Shown: positions 1-13,600 of the stretch, one piece after another
How the letters are laid out: each line of letters begins with the position of its first letter
How positions within the stretch are numbered: position 1 is the stretch's first letter
Assembly (NCBI GenBank): GCA_964030785.1
Contig: OZ034973.1
Span: 950,132-1,014,131 of the forward strand
Length of the DNA: 64,000 nucleotides
DNA from: Siderastrea siderea
Taxonomy: Eukaryota; Cnidaria; Anthozoa; Scleractinia; Rhizangiidae
Direction of reading: 5' to 3'
The notes under the pieces: generated by a model
What the model saw: only the letters and a program-made list of their open reading frames with translations
Told to the model about the DNA's origin: nothing
Databases searched by the model: none
Made by a program: the position numbers and the translations under genes

Positions 1-1386
1 ATTAGAAAGTTGCTTGTATGCAATTTTAGACAAGCAATATAATTAGGCTGCTCAAGTGATCGACATTAATTTACAAATGGGTATCTTCCGCAAGTTCTGC
101 CTCGCCGATTACTTCGTCATCAAACCTCCACATAGCAGTCTGTAAAAAGCAAAACCAAAAATAAGAGCTGATTGTACATGTGGTGACTTAAAGACTGGAA
201 GCTGAAGGAAGGAAGCTTGCATCACATGGAACCAAAAGCCTCAACGAACGCAGAGCAGAGTTGAAAGAGTTTACGGAGACTTACGCACCATCTGGCGCGC
301 AAGGGTTAAAGAAGAAGATTGCAGTCTTGAGCTTTAGATTTTCTGCGATAAGAGGAAGCCTGATCCGTTATGCTATAGATAGGATTCGTTGACTACGTCA
401 TCCACTGTTCCGTTCGTCTGTAAAGAGCAAGAGGAGTATCATAGCTTAAAGTACTACAGTTTTACTTCTTATATTAGCTATTTAAGGTAAAGTTTTAACC
501 GGTTTTTAACTTAATTTTAGCTCTTTTATGCAAATATTGGAGCTATTGGACAGTAATGTAAATAGGGTTACATATATAAAAGCTTATTAGCCTTTCAAGA
601 TTACGCATTTTTGTAGCAACCACTAAGGTAGACACACGTACAGCTTTGATTAAAAGGGAAGCCACAAAAAAAAGAACAACATATAACTGGTTTCCATTTG
701 TCGCGTTAAAAACAGATTGACATGGACAGCGATTACAAATAGACATGGACAGTTACAAAGTTACATTACATTAAAGTTACAAATAGTTAGGTCGCCACAG
801 CCCTACAAAGTGTCTTTTCAACGCCAAAGGTTCATGCAGGTAAGAGAGAAGCCAAAGAATATACTTAAACGTAAAGGTACTTAAACACAAGCTTTTGTGA
901 GCCGACGGAAGTTGAATGTTTCCTTTTTAGGCTTGTTTTTGCTCCTCACAAACGGCCTCTTGTTGTAGTGTCCGGTGACTTGCCATCACGTTAAAATGCG
1001 TCACAATGAAAACATTCAACTTCCGGCTGCTGTCCCTCTCGTGAGCCATGGACGGCTCGCAAAGCACGGCAAAGCTTAATCCTATTGAGACCGAGCTTTT
1101 GGGGGCTTTCTAGGACTGGGACCACCTGTAACCCGCTCAAGCCTTGGCCACCAAGTTTACCGAGGATAATATACACATGTTTTTGTTGGATTTTATTGAT
1201 TTTGATTTTATTTATTGGTTGTCGCTTAAACGGATTTGAAATTAAAAATTTGGAGAGAGCCTGAAAAGCTCCTCCCCTCCCAGGTCCGGATAGGGTTAAG
1301 GGTTAATCAAGTGTTTGTAACACAAGGGCGGGGGGGGGGGGGGGGCATTGTATCTATGACACCAGTGCAACTTTAATACAAGTTCA
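1..1386. other. No gene seen
   Basis: AT-rich sequence without a convincing exon on either strand. A run of G lies at about 1330-1346. Further 3' sequence of gene 1 could lie here, but nothing supports it. Confidence 0.4.
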
Positions 1387-1387
1387 A

Positions 1388-1750
1388 TCAAGAGAAAATA
1401 AGGGGACAGAGAGGGACACCGCCAGTCCAGGCTTTGGGATATGTCAAGTTCGGTAAAGCTATTTTTAGACGGCCATTTGGAACGGAAGTCTGTTTTCAAG
1501 ACGTCCGCAGAAAGGCAACCTCGATCTGGTTTTTGAAGAACCATTCAAAATTTTGCTTGTAATGGCAGATCAAGTGGTGTTACGTTTTGTCGATGAAAAC
1601 GACTTCGAAAAACAGGGGAAATGGTATTTATGCGGACGTTACGGAAAACAGATTTCCATTCAAAAGCCAATCTATAAATAACTTTTGTGGAATTGACATA
1701 TCCCAGCCAACGCCCTCAGAGTCCCTCTCTGTCTCCTTATTTTCTCTTGG
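1388..1750. mobile_element. Foldback element, about 360 bp
   Basis: The sequence AGAGAAAATAAGGGGACAGA at about 1391 is mirrored by TCTGTCTCCTTATTTTCTCT at about 1728-1747. The match continues inward (GATATGTCAA near 1439 and TTGACATATC near 1693, then TCTGTTTTC and GAAAACAGA). The whole interval is one imperfect hairpin. Confidence 0.7.
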
Positions 1751-2023
1751 AAATGGCCTTTAATGGTTATTCCTTGACAGGCTTTTCAATAGCTATAGCT
1801 TGGTTCAATTCATTCCGGGTCCCCTCTAGTGGCTCTGTATTCACACTTGGCATGAAACCGGAAGAAAAGCTCATATCTGTACGGCGTGTTATACTTGAGC
1901 GAGTTGACCCCGGTGGCTGTGCGGGATCGAGATTCTTATCCCGGTACGAAAGCTCCTACCGGTATCGCGTAAATGCGGTGTAAGTGACTCTTTGTTTCAC
2001 GTTCCCATTAGTTTTAAACATTT

Positions 2024-2170
2024 GGCCCCAGTTTTTCAAAAGTTGGATAGCGATATCCACCGGATAAATCCCTATCTAGTGGGTAAGTGTAAGGGAAACC
2101 AATGGCGTTATCCACTGGATGGAAATTTACCTGGTGGATAGCGCTATCCAACTTTTGAAAAACTGGGGCC
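2024..2170. mobile_element. Palindromic MITE, 147 bp
   Basis: It starts GGCCCCAGTTTTTCAAAAGT and ends with the exact inverse ACTTTTGAAAAACTGGGGCC. The arms continue with GGATAGCG and CGCTATCC, and the interior carries several ATCCACYGGAT words. Confidence 0.9.
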
Positions 2171-2299
2171 TGGCTCTGGTTGTTCAAGAGCAGATAACTC
2201 TATCCACCGGATGAATCACTATCCGGTGGATAACACTTATTCGCTGGATAGCGATTTATCCTGAGGACAGCGTTACCCACCTTTTGAGCAACCGGGCCC
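2171..2299. mobile_element. Diverged second MITE of the same type
   Basis: It directly adjoins the previous one. TCTATCCACCGGAT and ATCCGGTGGATAACAC form the inner hairpin. The outer ends are GGCTCTGGTTGTTCAAGAG and CTTTTGAGCAACCGGGCCC. Confidence 0.7.
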
Positions 2300-2584
2300 T
2301 GTTCAAGAACGCGACTAGCACCGTCAGGAAAACGGTTTATGCTGAAACGTGACAAATAGTTTTCATTTCTTGCCGGAGTGACATTTGTTCCGATATCAGG
2401 TAAACACCCCGGCCCCTGAAGCAACTCTAAAGGAACTGACAGTATTACAACTCCCCTTCCCTACCCCTGGATGGGATGCGAGTTTATCGCAAGGCCTCTC
2501 CAGCCTAGCACTTTGCTGAGTTTGTCTAACGGTTCGCCGGTATTCATGTGTGGAGCGTATGCAACCAGTCCCAAGAGATTCAAC

Positions 2585-2690
2585 GGATGATGTCGTGGCG
2601 GCCATGTTTGTGTACCATAACAAAAGCAGCTGTTTGTTTGGTACACCGACATGGCGGCGATGACGTCACGTGCATACGCTCTATACATCT
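2585..2690. repeat. Inverted GGCGGCCATGT...GTGTACC motif
   Basis: GGCGGCCATGTTTGTGTACC (2597-2616) and GGTACACCGACATGGCGGC (2639-2657) are inverted. Related copies occur at 38405-38460. This is a dispersed hairpin with GCCAT cores that resemble YY1 sites; function is not shown. Confidence 0.6.
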
Positions 2691-2764
2691 CAATCTGGCC
2701 TGGCTCAAGAGCTTCGATATGGAGCAACGCTTCTTGTTTAATGAAATAAAATGGCGACAGGAGA

Positions 2765-2788
2765 TCAGAACTGGGACCTACGATCTTT
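2765..2788 (-). CDS. Gene 1 possible last exon
   Basis: After an 82-base intron an AG (GATATGACAG|AAAGAT) opens seven codons, KDRRSQF, and a TGA at 2767-2765. An ATTAAA poly(A)-signal-like hexamer follows at 2742-2737. Both splice site and exon are short, so the true end may lie further left or outside the window. Confidence 0.35.
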   Translation of the reverse strand, partial: KDRRSQF

Positions 2789-4238
2789 CTGTCATATCAA
2801 AAATCCGACAAGCTAACCAAAACAACAACCACCGCTCTTGTCACATGGAAAGAAAACATGGAATACTTACTGGAGAAACATATGGTATGACATTCGGTCT
2901 GTGTCCGTGGGCGTGTTGGGCCCGCCATTGTTTGTCCTTTATGTCGCCCATTAGTTCCCAGTAGCCATCAAAGGCTATTATCTCCTTGCCTGTCGTTTTT
3001 TCACGTTTGTACATCACCTGTTAAAAGAAAACGATGGAACATTAAATTGCGACAATGTGTACTGTATATGAAATAATCGTACATATGAACTGCGGCCCCT
3101 CCAAACGTCAGGAATCTCAAAACGTTCAGGCAGAAGCCATTAAGGAATGAAATTTTGCAACTGGAAGCATAACAACATTTTCTGTCGGCCACAGGGCTGA
3201 AATTGATTTGCGTGTGTGTCTTTGTTAAGATTTAGCTACAAATTGTGGGGAAAATGTTGCAAAGTTCAGGCTTGAAATTAAAATGTTTTGAGGTTCAAGA
3301 CCGTTCTCAGCCATTGCAGTGTCGGTAGTAAATTAATTCAGCGTTTTATCTTTTCACAAATTCGTATTCTGCAATTGTTGACGAGTTACGTTTAAAGAAC
3401 ACGTTCTAGGAAGGAAACAAAGTCTTTTCACTGGCATTTCATGGCAACAAAATATGGTATTACTCGCAGCTCACGAAAATACTGAATGCGTTCTTTATGT
3501 CACCTTGAAGAAAGACAATAATACATGTACTCACCGCTAAGATAATGATTATCACAACAAGTATGAGGGCAACTATCGAAGCAACAATTACTACAATGGC
3601 CCACGTCTCAAGCTTGGAAGATTCTGGTATTGAAAGAGCAGAATTAACAATATTCCACGGAAATGAATCGAACATAAAATGACAGCCAATGCAGCACGCT
3701 GCGAAATTCTAGAAGAGTTAACGTTAGGTTCTAAACAGCTAAAGAGGGCACTGTTTAGTTTCCAGTTGAGCAAACCTGGGTGTCATTGTCATTGACATTA
3801 TTAGTGTATCATAGCATTGTTAAGACAAACGGATGCTAAAAGTGGCAAACCTAAGTCGCGAACGTAGTCTAAACATAGTGCCAAAAAGGAGAAGTACATT
3901 AAACGCTAAATGAAATTTAGCTAAACCACGATTGCACACTACTCTTATTAAATTGACCTATGTATATATTATAAATCGAGTTAACCTATTATTAGTATTT
4001 AAAGATATTCTAAAAATCTGTGTTAAAGACCTGGTAGATATATGCCACACACTAATAAGTAATCTACAACTGTTTAACAACTAAGATAAGTTTGGAGCCC
4101 AGAGTTCACAGTTAATAGTTCAGTATCGTTTGCGGAGTTCATTGTTCCTGAATTTGCAAGGGGCGTGCAATATGCAAGCTACTTGAGAGTTTGCATATCG
4201 CGCATTATTGTCTGCTGAACTCAGTCCACTAGGTATTG

Positions 4239-4274
<36 letters not shown>

Positions 4275-4306
4275 TTATTATTATTATTATTTTTATTATT
4301 ATTATA

Positions 4307-4339
<33 letters not shown>

Positions 4340-4541
4340 GTCATCATTATTATAGCAGTTTAAGACGTTTATATGCTTTGTCTCTAAATAACATGCAGAG
4401 GGCGCGAATAAAGCCTGTGCAGCTAATTTTCGAAAAAAAACCTAACTTCCATTAAATGAATATAAAGCACTAATGCCGCTAAAATGTTCAAAGTCCCTTA
4501 AATACTAAAATGCCTTGAATTGAATACAAGCCGAGAAACTT

Positions 4542-4626
<85 letters not shown>

Positions 4627-7600
4627 ACCTGTTGGAAGGGTAGTCACAGGCGGAGTCGTAGGCACAACTTCTCTTGCAGATAACCTGCCCAAAACTAGAA
4701 ATTCTAGCTCCTTCGTAGCATTGGCTTTTTGGAACTCTTCAACGATACTGTTATTGGTTACGGTTGATGTAGGCTGAAAGACAAGGTCATAGTCTACCCC
4801 AACACTTCCTGGGAAAAATCTAATAATACGGATGGTCACAAAAAAGCGAAATGTTCTCCTGCAGAAGGATCCAATAATCGCAGTTAACTCGACAATGAGA
4901 GCACGTGATTTTGGAGAATTGATGTCATCGTAGGCAGGGTCGTAAGTCCTGTCTCTGATGGTTATTGTCACTGAAAACGTTCGATCAGGCTTCTCTAAAA
5001 GACAAAAGGAAAGAAAAAACAATCACCTTTCTGTGAACACAAAGGGTCAAATATTTGTAATAAACTTTTTCAAGAGCGATTAACATCTCATCGGAGCATT
5101 CGAACATCAAACGGTTAGACAGTTAAAGGACATTCATGAACATTATCAACAAGTGAATCTTACTGTGATACATCAATGTTCAAACGAATTTGTGATGCCA
5201 TTTAGCTCGGGGAAAAACTCTTTTCAAAGAACTGAAACAGGGTAACTGGAAAACAAACGGCCTTACACACTTTGGTGCGGGCTGTTAAATAAATAAATAA
5301 AAAGATAAATAGACGAATAAATAAATAATAAAAAACTGTCTAGCTTGTATTTCAAAAGAAGGCTAGCCGTGTTTACACACATGCATTTCTGTTCTTTAAT
5401 ACCTGCAATAAAAGCACAATATAAATGACCTTATCTCACCTTCTTCGCAGTTCTTTCCTTGAAAACGTCCTGTACATGTGCATTGGAATGATAGGTCTTC
5501 CTGTATACAGGTTCCACCATTTAAACAAGGGTTGGGATTGCACGCATCAGTAGTGACTGAAATTTGAAAATATGCGAAGTGTTGGCTTGTGCCCGAGAAA
5601 AAAGATCAATCGAAGGAAATTCGGCACATATAGCGCTATTCAATATTATTCCCCTTATGTGTTACTGGTAAAATCTGTTGAATTATGAATTAAAAATCTG
5701 GGGCAAATAGCATTTGAGTTCCCCTTTCTTCAACAGCAGACAACAAAAATTTCTTACATGCATGGGTGCTGTAGAATACACATAGCGCCTGGAAAAAACA
5801 CTGTCTAAGATCTGCTAGAGAAAGCTTAACTCGGAAAATGTTGCAAGGCAAACTAATTGCAGTGATTTGTCAACTATTGTGGAATGAAGAACATTTTGCA
5901 GGACAGAAATAATGCATTATTTCCTGTGCGTAGTTAAGGCCACAAATAACGAATTATCCGAAAAGGTGCAAATTAAAGAGTCGATGCGAGGTACTAAAAA
6001 GGAAATCAAAACGCCAGGAACATACAACACGAGAGAGCTTTAATTTAAACATTGAAATAATTAATTCTTACCTCTCTCTATAACTCAGTTACTAATATAA
6101 CTCAAAAACAGATTTTTGTGATCAAACTGAACTCAGTGCTTATTAAAGACAACTCTTCAGATAGAGAACCGTGCAAGAGTTGCTGTACCTTCTTGACAAA
6201 GAACTCCAGCGAAGCCACTGTCACACTGACAAGCAAAACTATTTATTCCGTCGATACATTGTCCATGACCAGAACAATTGACATTTTCGCAATCATTTAT
6301 ATCTGAAAAAAAAGCAAACCTATGAATAACAAGCTTCAGTATAGCTACAAAGCACCTGAAATGTGTAAAATAAAATTTTTACAAAGATAACAAAAAGATA
6401 CCGTTAGGACGCGACAAAAAGAAGACCCTTACTTGTAGAGCAGTTCAATCCAGTAAATCCAGGGGCACATGATGGGAATACTGTCGGTGACGAAGATGTT
6501 GGAACGATCGAGGATGACACTGACGGTGACTTACTAGGGGACGTAGATAACGACTGACTTGAGGAAACACTTGGTAAGACGCTCTGTGATGTAGAAGAAG
6601 AAACGCTAGTCGAGGTGGAGGTCAATACACCTGGTGAGACCCTGGTTAAAGATGAGGCAGATACACTCGGCGATATCCTGGTAGAGATCGATGTCGACAC
6701 ACTACTTGAGGAACTCTCAGATGCAGAGGTACTTTGCAATGTCGAAGACGAGACGCTACTTGAGATGCTAGTTGAAAGCGAGGTGGAAACACTCGGCGAG
6801 ACACTCGGCGATGTGCTGGTAGAAATCAATGTCGACACACTTCTTGAGACACTCTGAGATGCGGAGGTACTTTCTGATCTTGAAACCGAGACGCTACTTG
6901 AGATGCCAGTCGAGGGCGAGGTGGACACACTTCGTGAGACACTCGGCGATATGCTGGTAGAGATCGATGTCGACACACTTCTAGAGACACTCTGAGATGT
7001 AGAAGTCAAGACACTGGCTGATACACTTGCAGAGGTTAAGGCTGAAACACTTGGCGAAATGCTGACAGAAATCGATGTGGACACACTTAGTGAGACGCTT
7101 TGTGATGTGGAAGTCGAGAAGCTAGCTGAGATGCTAGTCGAAAGTGAGGTGGACACACTCAGTGAGACACTCGGCAATATGCTGGTAGAGATCGATGCCG
7201 ACGCACTTCTTGAGACACTCTGAGATGTGGAGGTCGAAACACTAGTGGAGACGCTAGTCGAGGTTGAGGCTGAAACACTTGGCGAAATGCTGACAGAAAT
7301 CGATGTCGACACACTTGGTGAGACGCTTTGTGATCTTGAAGCTGAGACGCTAGCTGAGTTGCTAGTTGAGGGAGAGGTGGATACACTAGGTGAGATGCTG
7401 GTCGAAGTCGAGACGGATACGCTCTGCGATATGCTAGTAGAGGTCGATGCGGTCACACTTCTAGAGACACTCTGAGATGCGGAGGTCGAGGCACTGGCTG
7501 ATTCACTTGGCGACATTGAGGCCGAAACACTTGGCGAAATGCTGTCAGAAATGGAGGTCGACACACTTGGAGAGACGCTTTGTGATGTTGAAGACGAGAC

Positions 7601-10600
7601 GCTAGCTGAGATGCTAGTCGAGGGCGAGGTGGACACACTCGATGAGACGCTGGTCGATATGCTGGTAGAGATCGATGGCGATACACTTCTTGAGACACTC
7701 TGAGATGCGGAGGTCGAGACACTGGCTGATATACTTGCCGAGGTTGAGGCCGAAACACTTGGCGAAATACTGACAGAAATGGAGGTCGACACACTGGGTG
7801 AGACGCTTTGTGATGTTGAATCCGAGACACTAGCTGAGATGCTAGTCGAGGGCGAGGTGGACACACTCGATGAGACGCTCGGCGATATGCTGGTAGAGAT
7901 CGATGCCGACACACTTCTTGAGACACTCTGAGAAGCGGAGGTCGAGACACTAGTGGATACGCTTGTCGAAGTTGAGGTTGAAACACTTGGCGAAATGCTG
8001 AGAAAAATCGATGTCGACACACTTGCTGAGGCGCTTTGTGATCTTGAAACCGAGACGGTCGCTGAGATGCTAGTAGAGGGCGAGGTGGACGCACTCGATG
8101 AGATGCTCGACGATATGCTGGTAGAGATCGATGCCGATACACTTCTTGAGACACTCCGAGATGCGGAGGTTGAAACACTAGTGGATACGCTAGTCGAGGT
8201 TGAGGCTGAAACACTTGGCGAAATGCTGACAGAAATCGCTGTCGACACACTTGGTGAGACGCTTTGTGATCTTGAAGCCGAGACGCTTGCTGAGATGCTA
8301 GTTGAGGGTGAGGTGGACACACTCGGTGAGATGCTGGTCGAAGTCGAGACGGATGCGCTGTGCGATATGCTAGTAGAGATTGATGCGGTCACACTTCTAG
8401 AGACACTTTGAGATGTGGAGGTCGAGACACTGGCTGATACATTTGCCGAGGTTGAGGCCGAAACACTTGGCGAAATGCTGACAGAAATGGAGGTCGACAC
8501 ACTGGGTGAGACGCTTTGTGATGTTGAAACCGAGACACTAGCTGAGATGCTAGTCGAAGGCGAGGTGGACACACTCGATGAGACGCTCGGTGATATGCTG
8601 GTAGAGATCGATGCCGACACACTTCTTGAGACACTCTGAGATGCGGAGGTCGAGACACTAGTGGATACGCTAGTCGAGGTTGAGGCTGAAACACTTGGCG
8701 AAATGCTGACAGAAATCGATGTCGACACACTTGGTGAGACGCTTTGTGATGTTGAGGCCGAGACGCTAGCTGAGATGCTAGTTGAGGGCGAGGTGGACGC
8801 ACTTGATGAGACGCTCGGCGATATACTGGTAAAGATCGATGCCGACACACTTCTTGAGACACTCTGAGATGCGGAGGTCGAAACACTAGTGGATACGCTA
8901 GTCGAGGTTGAGGCTGAAACACTTGGCGAAATGCTCACAGAAATCGATGTCGACACACTTGGTGAGACGCTTTGTGATCTTGAAGGCGAGGCGCTAACTG
9001 AGATGCTAGTTGAGGGCGAGGTGGACAAACTCGGTGAGATGCTGGTCGAAGTCGAGACGGATACGCTCTGCGATATGCTAGTAGAGGTCGATGCGGTCAC
9101 ACTTCTAGAGACGCTCTGAGATGCGGAGGTCGAGGGACTGGCTGATTCACTTGGCAACATTGAGGCCGAAACACTTGGCGAAATGCTGTCAGAAATGGAG
9201 GTCGACACACTTGGAGAGACGCTTTGTGATGTTGAAGACGAGACGCTAGCTGAGATGCTAGTCGAGGGCGAGGTGGACACACTCGATGAGACGCTCGTCG
9301 ATATGCTGGTAGAGATCGATGGCGATACACTTCTTGAGACACTCTGAGATGGGGAGGTCGAGACACTGGCTGATACACTTGCCGAGGTTGAGGTCGAAAC
9401 ACTTGGCGAAATACTGACAGAAATGGAGGTCAACACACTGGGTGAGACGCTTTGTGATGTTGAAGCCGAGACGCTAGCTGAGATGCTAGTCGAGGGCGAG
9501 GTGGACACACTCGGTGAGACACTCAGTGATATGCTGGTAGAGATCGATGCCGACACACTTCTTGAGAAACCCTGAGAAGCGGAGGTCGAGACACTAGTGG
9601 ATACGCTAGTCGAGGTTGAGGCTGAAACACTTGGCGAAATGCTGAGAGAAATCGATGTCGACACACTTGGTGAGACGCTTTGTGATGTTGAGGCCGAGAC
9701 GCTAGCTGAGATGCTAGTTGAGGGCGAGGTGGACGCACTTGATGAGACGCTCGGCGATATACTGGTAGAAATCGATGCCGACACACTTCTTGAGACACTC
9801 TGAGATGCGGAGGTCGAGACACTAGTGGATACGCTAGTCGAGGTTGAGGCTGAAACACTTTGCGAAATGCTGAGAGAAATCGATGTCGACACACTTGGTG
9901 AGACGCTTTGTGATGTTGAGGCCGAGACGCTAGCTGAGATGCTAGTTGAGGGCGAGGTGGACGCACTTGATGAGACGCTCGGCGATATACTGGTAGAGAT
10001 CGATGCCGACACACTTCTTGAGACACTCTGAGATGCGGAGGTCGAAACACTAGTGGATACGCTAGTCGAGGTTGAGGCTGAAACACTTGGCGAAATGCTG
10101 ACAGAAATCGATGTCGACACACTTGGTGAGACGCTTTGTGATCTTGAAGCCGAGGCGCTAGCTGAGATGCTAGTTGAGGGCGAGGTGGACAAACTCGGTG
10201 AGATGCTGGTCGAAGTCGAGACGGATACGCTCTGCGATATGCTAGTAGAGGTCGATGCGGTCACACTTCTAGAGACACTCTGAGATGCGGAGGTCGCGGC
10301 ACTGGCTGATTCACTTGGCGACATTGAGGCTGAAACACTTGGCGAAATGCTGTCAGAAATGGAGGTCGACACACTTGGAGAGACGCTTTGTGATGTTGAA
10401 GACGAGACGCTAGCTGAGATGCTAGTCGAGGGCGAGGTGGACACACTTGATGAGACGCCGGTCGATATGCTGGTAGAGATCGATGGCGATACACTTCTTG
10501 AGTCACTCTGAGATGCGGAGGTCGAGACACTGGCTGATATACTTGCCGAGGTTGAGGCCGAAACACTTGGCGAAATACTGACAGAAATGGAGGTCGACAC

Positions 10601-13600
10601 ACTGGGTGAGACGCTTTGTGATGTTGAATCCGAGACACTAGCTGAGATGCTAGTCGAGGGCGAGGTGGACACACTCGATGAGACGCTCGGCGATATGCTG
10701 GTAGAGATCGATGCCGACACACTTCTTGGGACACTCCGAGATGCGGAGGTTGAAACACTAGTGGATACGCTAGTCGAGGTTGAGGCTGAAACACTTGGCG
10801 AAATGCTGACAGAAATCAATGTCGACACACTTGGTGAGACGCTTTGTGATCTTGAAGCCGAGACGCTAGCTGAGATGCTAGTTGAGGGCGAGGTGGACGC
10901 ACTTGATGAGACGCTCGGCGATATACTGGTAGAGATCGATGCCGACACACTTCTTGAGACACTCTGAGATGCGGAGGTCGAAACACTAGTGGATACGCTA
11001 GTCGAGGTTGAGGCTGAAACACTTGGCGAAATGCTGACAGAAATCGATGTCGACACACTTGGTGAGACGCTTTGTGATCTTGAAGCCGAGGCGCTAGCTG
11101 AGATGCTAGTTGAGGGCGAGGTGGACAAACTCGGTGAGATGCTGGTCGAAGTCGAGACGGATACGCTCTGCGATATGCTAGTAGAGGTCGATGCGGTCAC
11201 ACTTCTAGAGACACTCTGAGATGCGGAGGTCGCGGCACTGGCTGATTCACTTGGCGACATTGAGGCCGAAACACTTGGCGAAATGCTGTCAGAAATGGAG
11301 GTCGACACACTTGGAGAGACGCTTTGTGATGTTGAAGACGAGACGCTAGCTGAGATGCTAGTCGAGGGCGAGGTGGACACACTTGATGAGACGCCGGTCG
11401 ATATGCTGGTAGAGATCGATGGCGATACACTTCTTGAGTCACTCTGAGATGCGGAGGTCGAGACACTGGCTGATATACTTGCCGAGGTTGAGGCCGAAAC
11501 ACTTGGCGAAATACTGACAGAAATGGAGGTCGACACACTGGGTGAGACGCTTTGTGATGTTGAATCCGAGACACTAGCTGAGATGCTAGTCGAGGGCGAG
11601 GTGGACACACTCGATGAGACGCTCGGCGATATGCTGGTAGAGATCGATGCCGACACACTTCTTGGGACACTCCGAGATGCGGAGGTTGAAACACTAGTGG
11701 ATACGCTAGTCGAGGTTGAGGCTGAAACACTTGGCGAAATGCTGACAGAAATCGCTGTCGACACACTTGGTGAGACGCTTTGTGATCTTGAAGCCGAGAC
11801 GCTAGCTGAGATGCTAGTTGAGGGTGAGGTGGACACACTCGCTGAGATGCTGGTCGAAGTCGAGACGGATGCGCTCTGCGATATGCTAGTAGAGATCGAT
11901 GCGGTCACACTTCTAGAGAAACTTTGAGATGTGGAGGTCGAGACACTGGCTGATACATTTGCCGAGGTTGAGGCCGAAACACTTCGCGAAATACTGACAG
12001 AAATGGAGGTCGACACACTGGGTGAGACGCTTTGTGATGTTGAATCCGAGACACTAGCTGAGATGCTAGTCGAGGGCGAGGTGGACACACTCGATGAGAC
12101 GCTCGTCGATATGCTGGTAGAGATCGATGGCGATAAACTTCTTGAGACACTCTGAGATGCGGAGGTCGAGACACTGGCTGATACACTTGCCGAGGTTGAG
12201 GCTGAAACACTTGGCGAAATACTGACAGAAATGGAGGTCGACACACTGGGTGAGACGCTTTGTGATGTTGAAGCCGAGACGCTAGCTGAGATGCTAGTCG
12301 AGGGCGAGGTGGACACACTCGGTGAGACACTCAGTGATATGCTGGTAGAGATCGATGCCGACACACTTCTTGAGACACTCTGAGATGCGGAGGTCGAGAA
12401 ACTAGTGGATACGCTAGTCGAGGTTGAGGCTGAAACACTTGGCGAAATGCTGAGAGAAATCGATGTCGACACACTTGGTGAGACGCTTTGTGATGTTGAG
12501 GCCGAGACGCTAGCTGAGATGCTAGTTGAGGGCGAGGTGGACGCACTTGATGAGACGCTCGGCGATATACTGGTAGAGATCGATGCCGACACACTTCTTG
12601 AGACACTCTGAGATGCGGAGGTCGAAACACTAGTGGATACGCTAGTCGAGGTTGAGGCTGAAACACTTGGCGAAATGCTGACAGAAATCAATGTCGACAC
12701 ACTTGGTGAGACGCTTTGTGATCTTGAAGCCGAGGCGCTAGCTGAGATGCTAGTTGAGGGCGAGGTGGACAAACTCGGTGAGATGCTGGTCGAAGTCGAG
12801 ACGGATACGCTCTGCGATATGCTAGTAGAGGTCGATGCGGTCACACTTCTAGAGACACTCTGAGATGCGGAGGTCGCGGCACTGGCTGATTCACTTGGCG
12901 ACATTGAGGCCGAAACACTTGGCGAAATGCTGTCAGAAATGGAGGTCGACACACTTGGAGAGACGCTTTGTGATGTTGAAGACGAGACGCTAGCTGAGAT
13001 GCTAGTCGAGGGCGAGGTGGACACACTCGATGAGACGCTGGTCGATATGCTGGTAGAGATCGATGGCGATACACTTCTTGAGACACTCTGAGATGCGGAG
13101 GTCGAGACACTGGCTGATATACTTGCCGAGGTTGAGGCCGAAACACTTGGCGAAATACTGACAGAAATGGAGGTCGACACACTGGGTGAGACGCTTTGTG
13201 ATGTTGAATCCGAGACGCTAGCTGAGATGCTAGTCGAGGGCAAGGTGGACACACTCGATGAGACGCTCGTCGATATGCTGGTAGAGATCGATGCCGATAC
13301 ACTTCTTGAGACAGTCTGAGATGCGGAGGTCGAGACACTGGCTGATACACTTGGCGAGGCTGAGGTTGAAACACTTGGCGAAATGCTGACAGAAATCGAT
13401 GTCGACACACTTGGTGAGACGCTTTGTGATCTTGAAGCCGAGGCGCTAGCTGAGATGCTAGTTGAGGGCGAGGTGGACAAACTCGGTGAGATGCTGGTCG
13501 AAGTCGAGACGGATACGCTCTGCGATATGATGCTCTTCGAGGGCGAGGTGGACACACTCGATGAGACACTCGGCGATATGCTGGTAGAGATAGAGGCCGA

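Noticed and set aside
4120..4347. Poly-isoleucine frame
   Set aside because: Translation of an ATT microsatellite in an intron.
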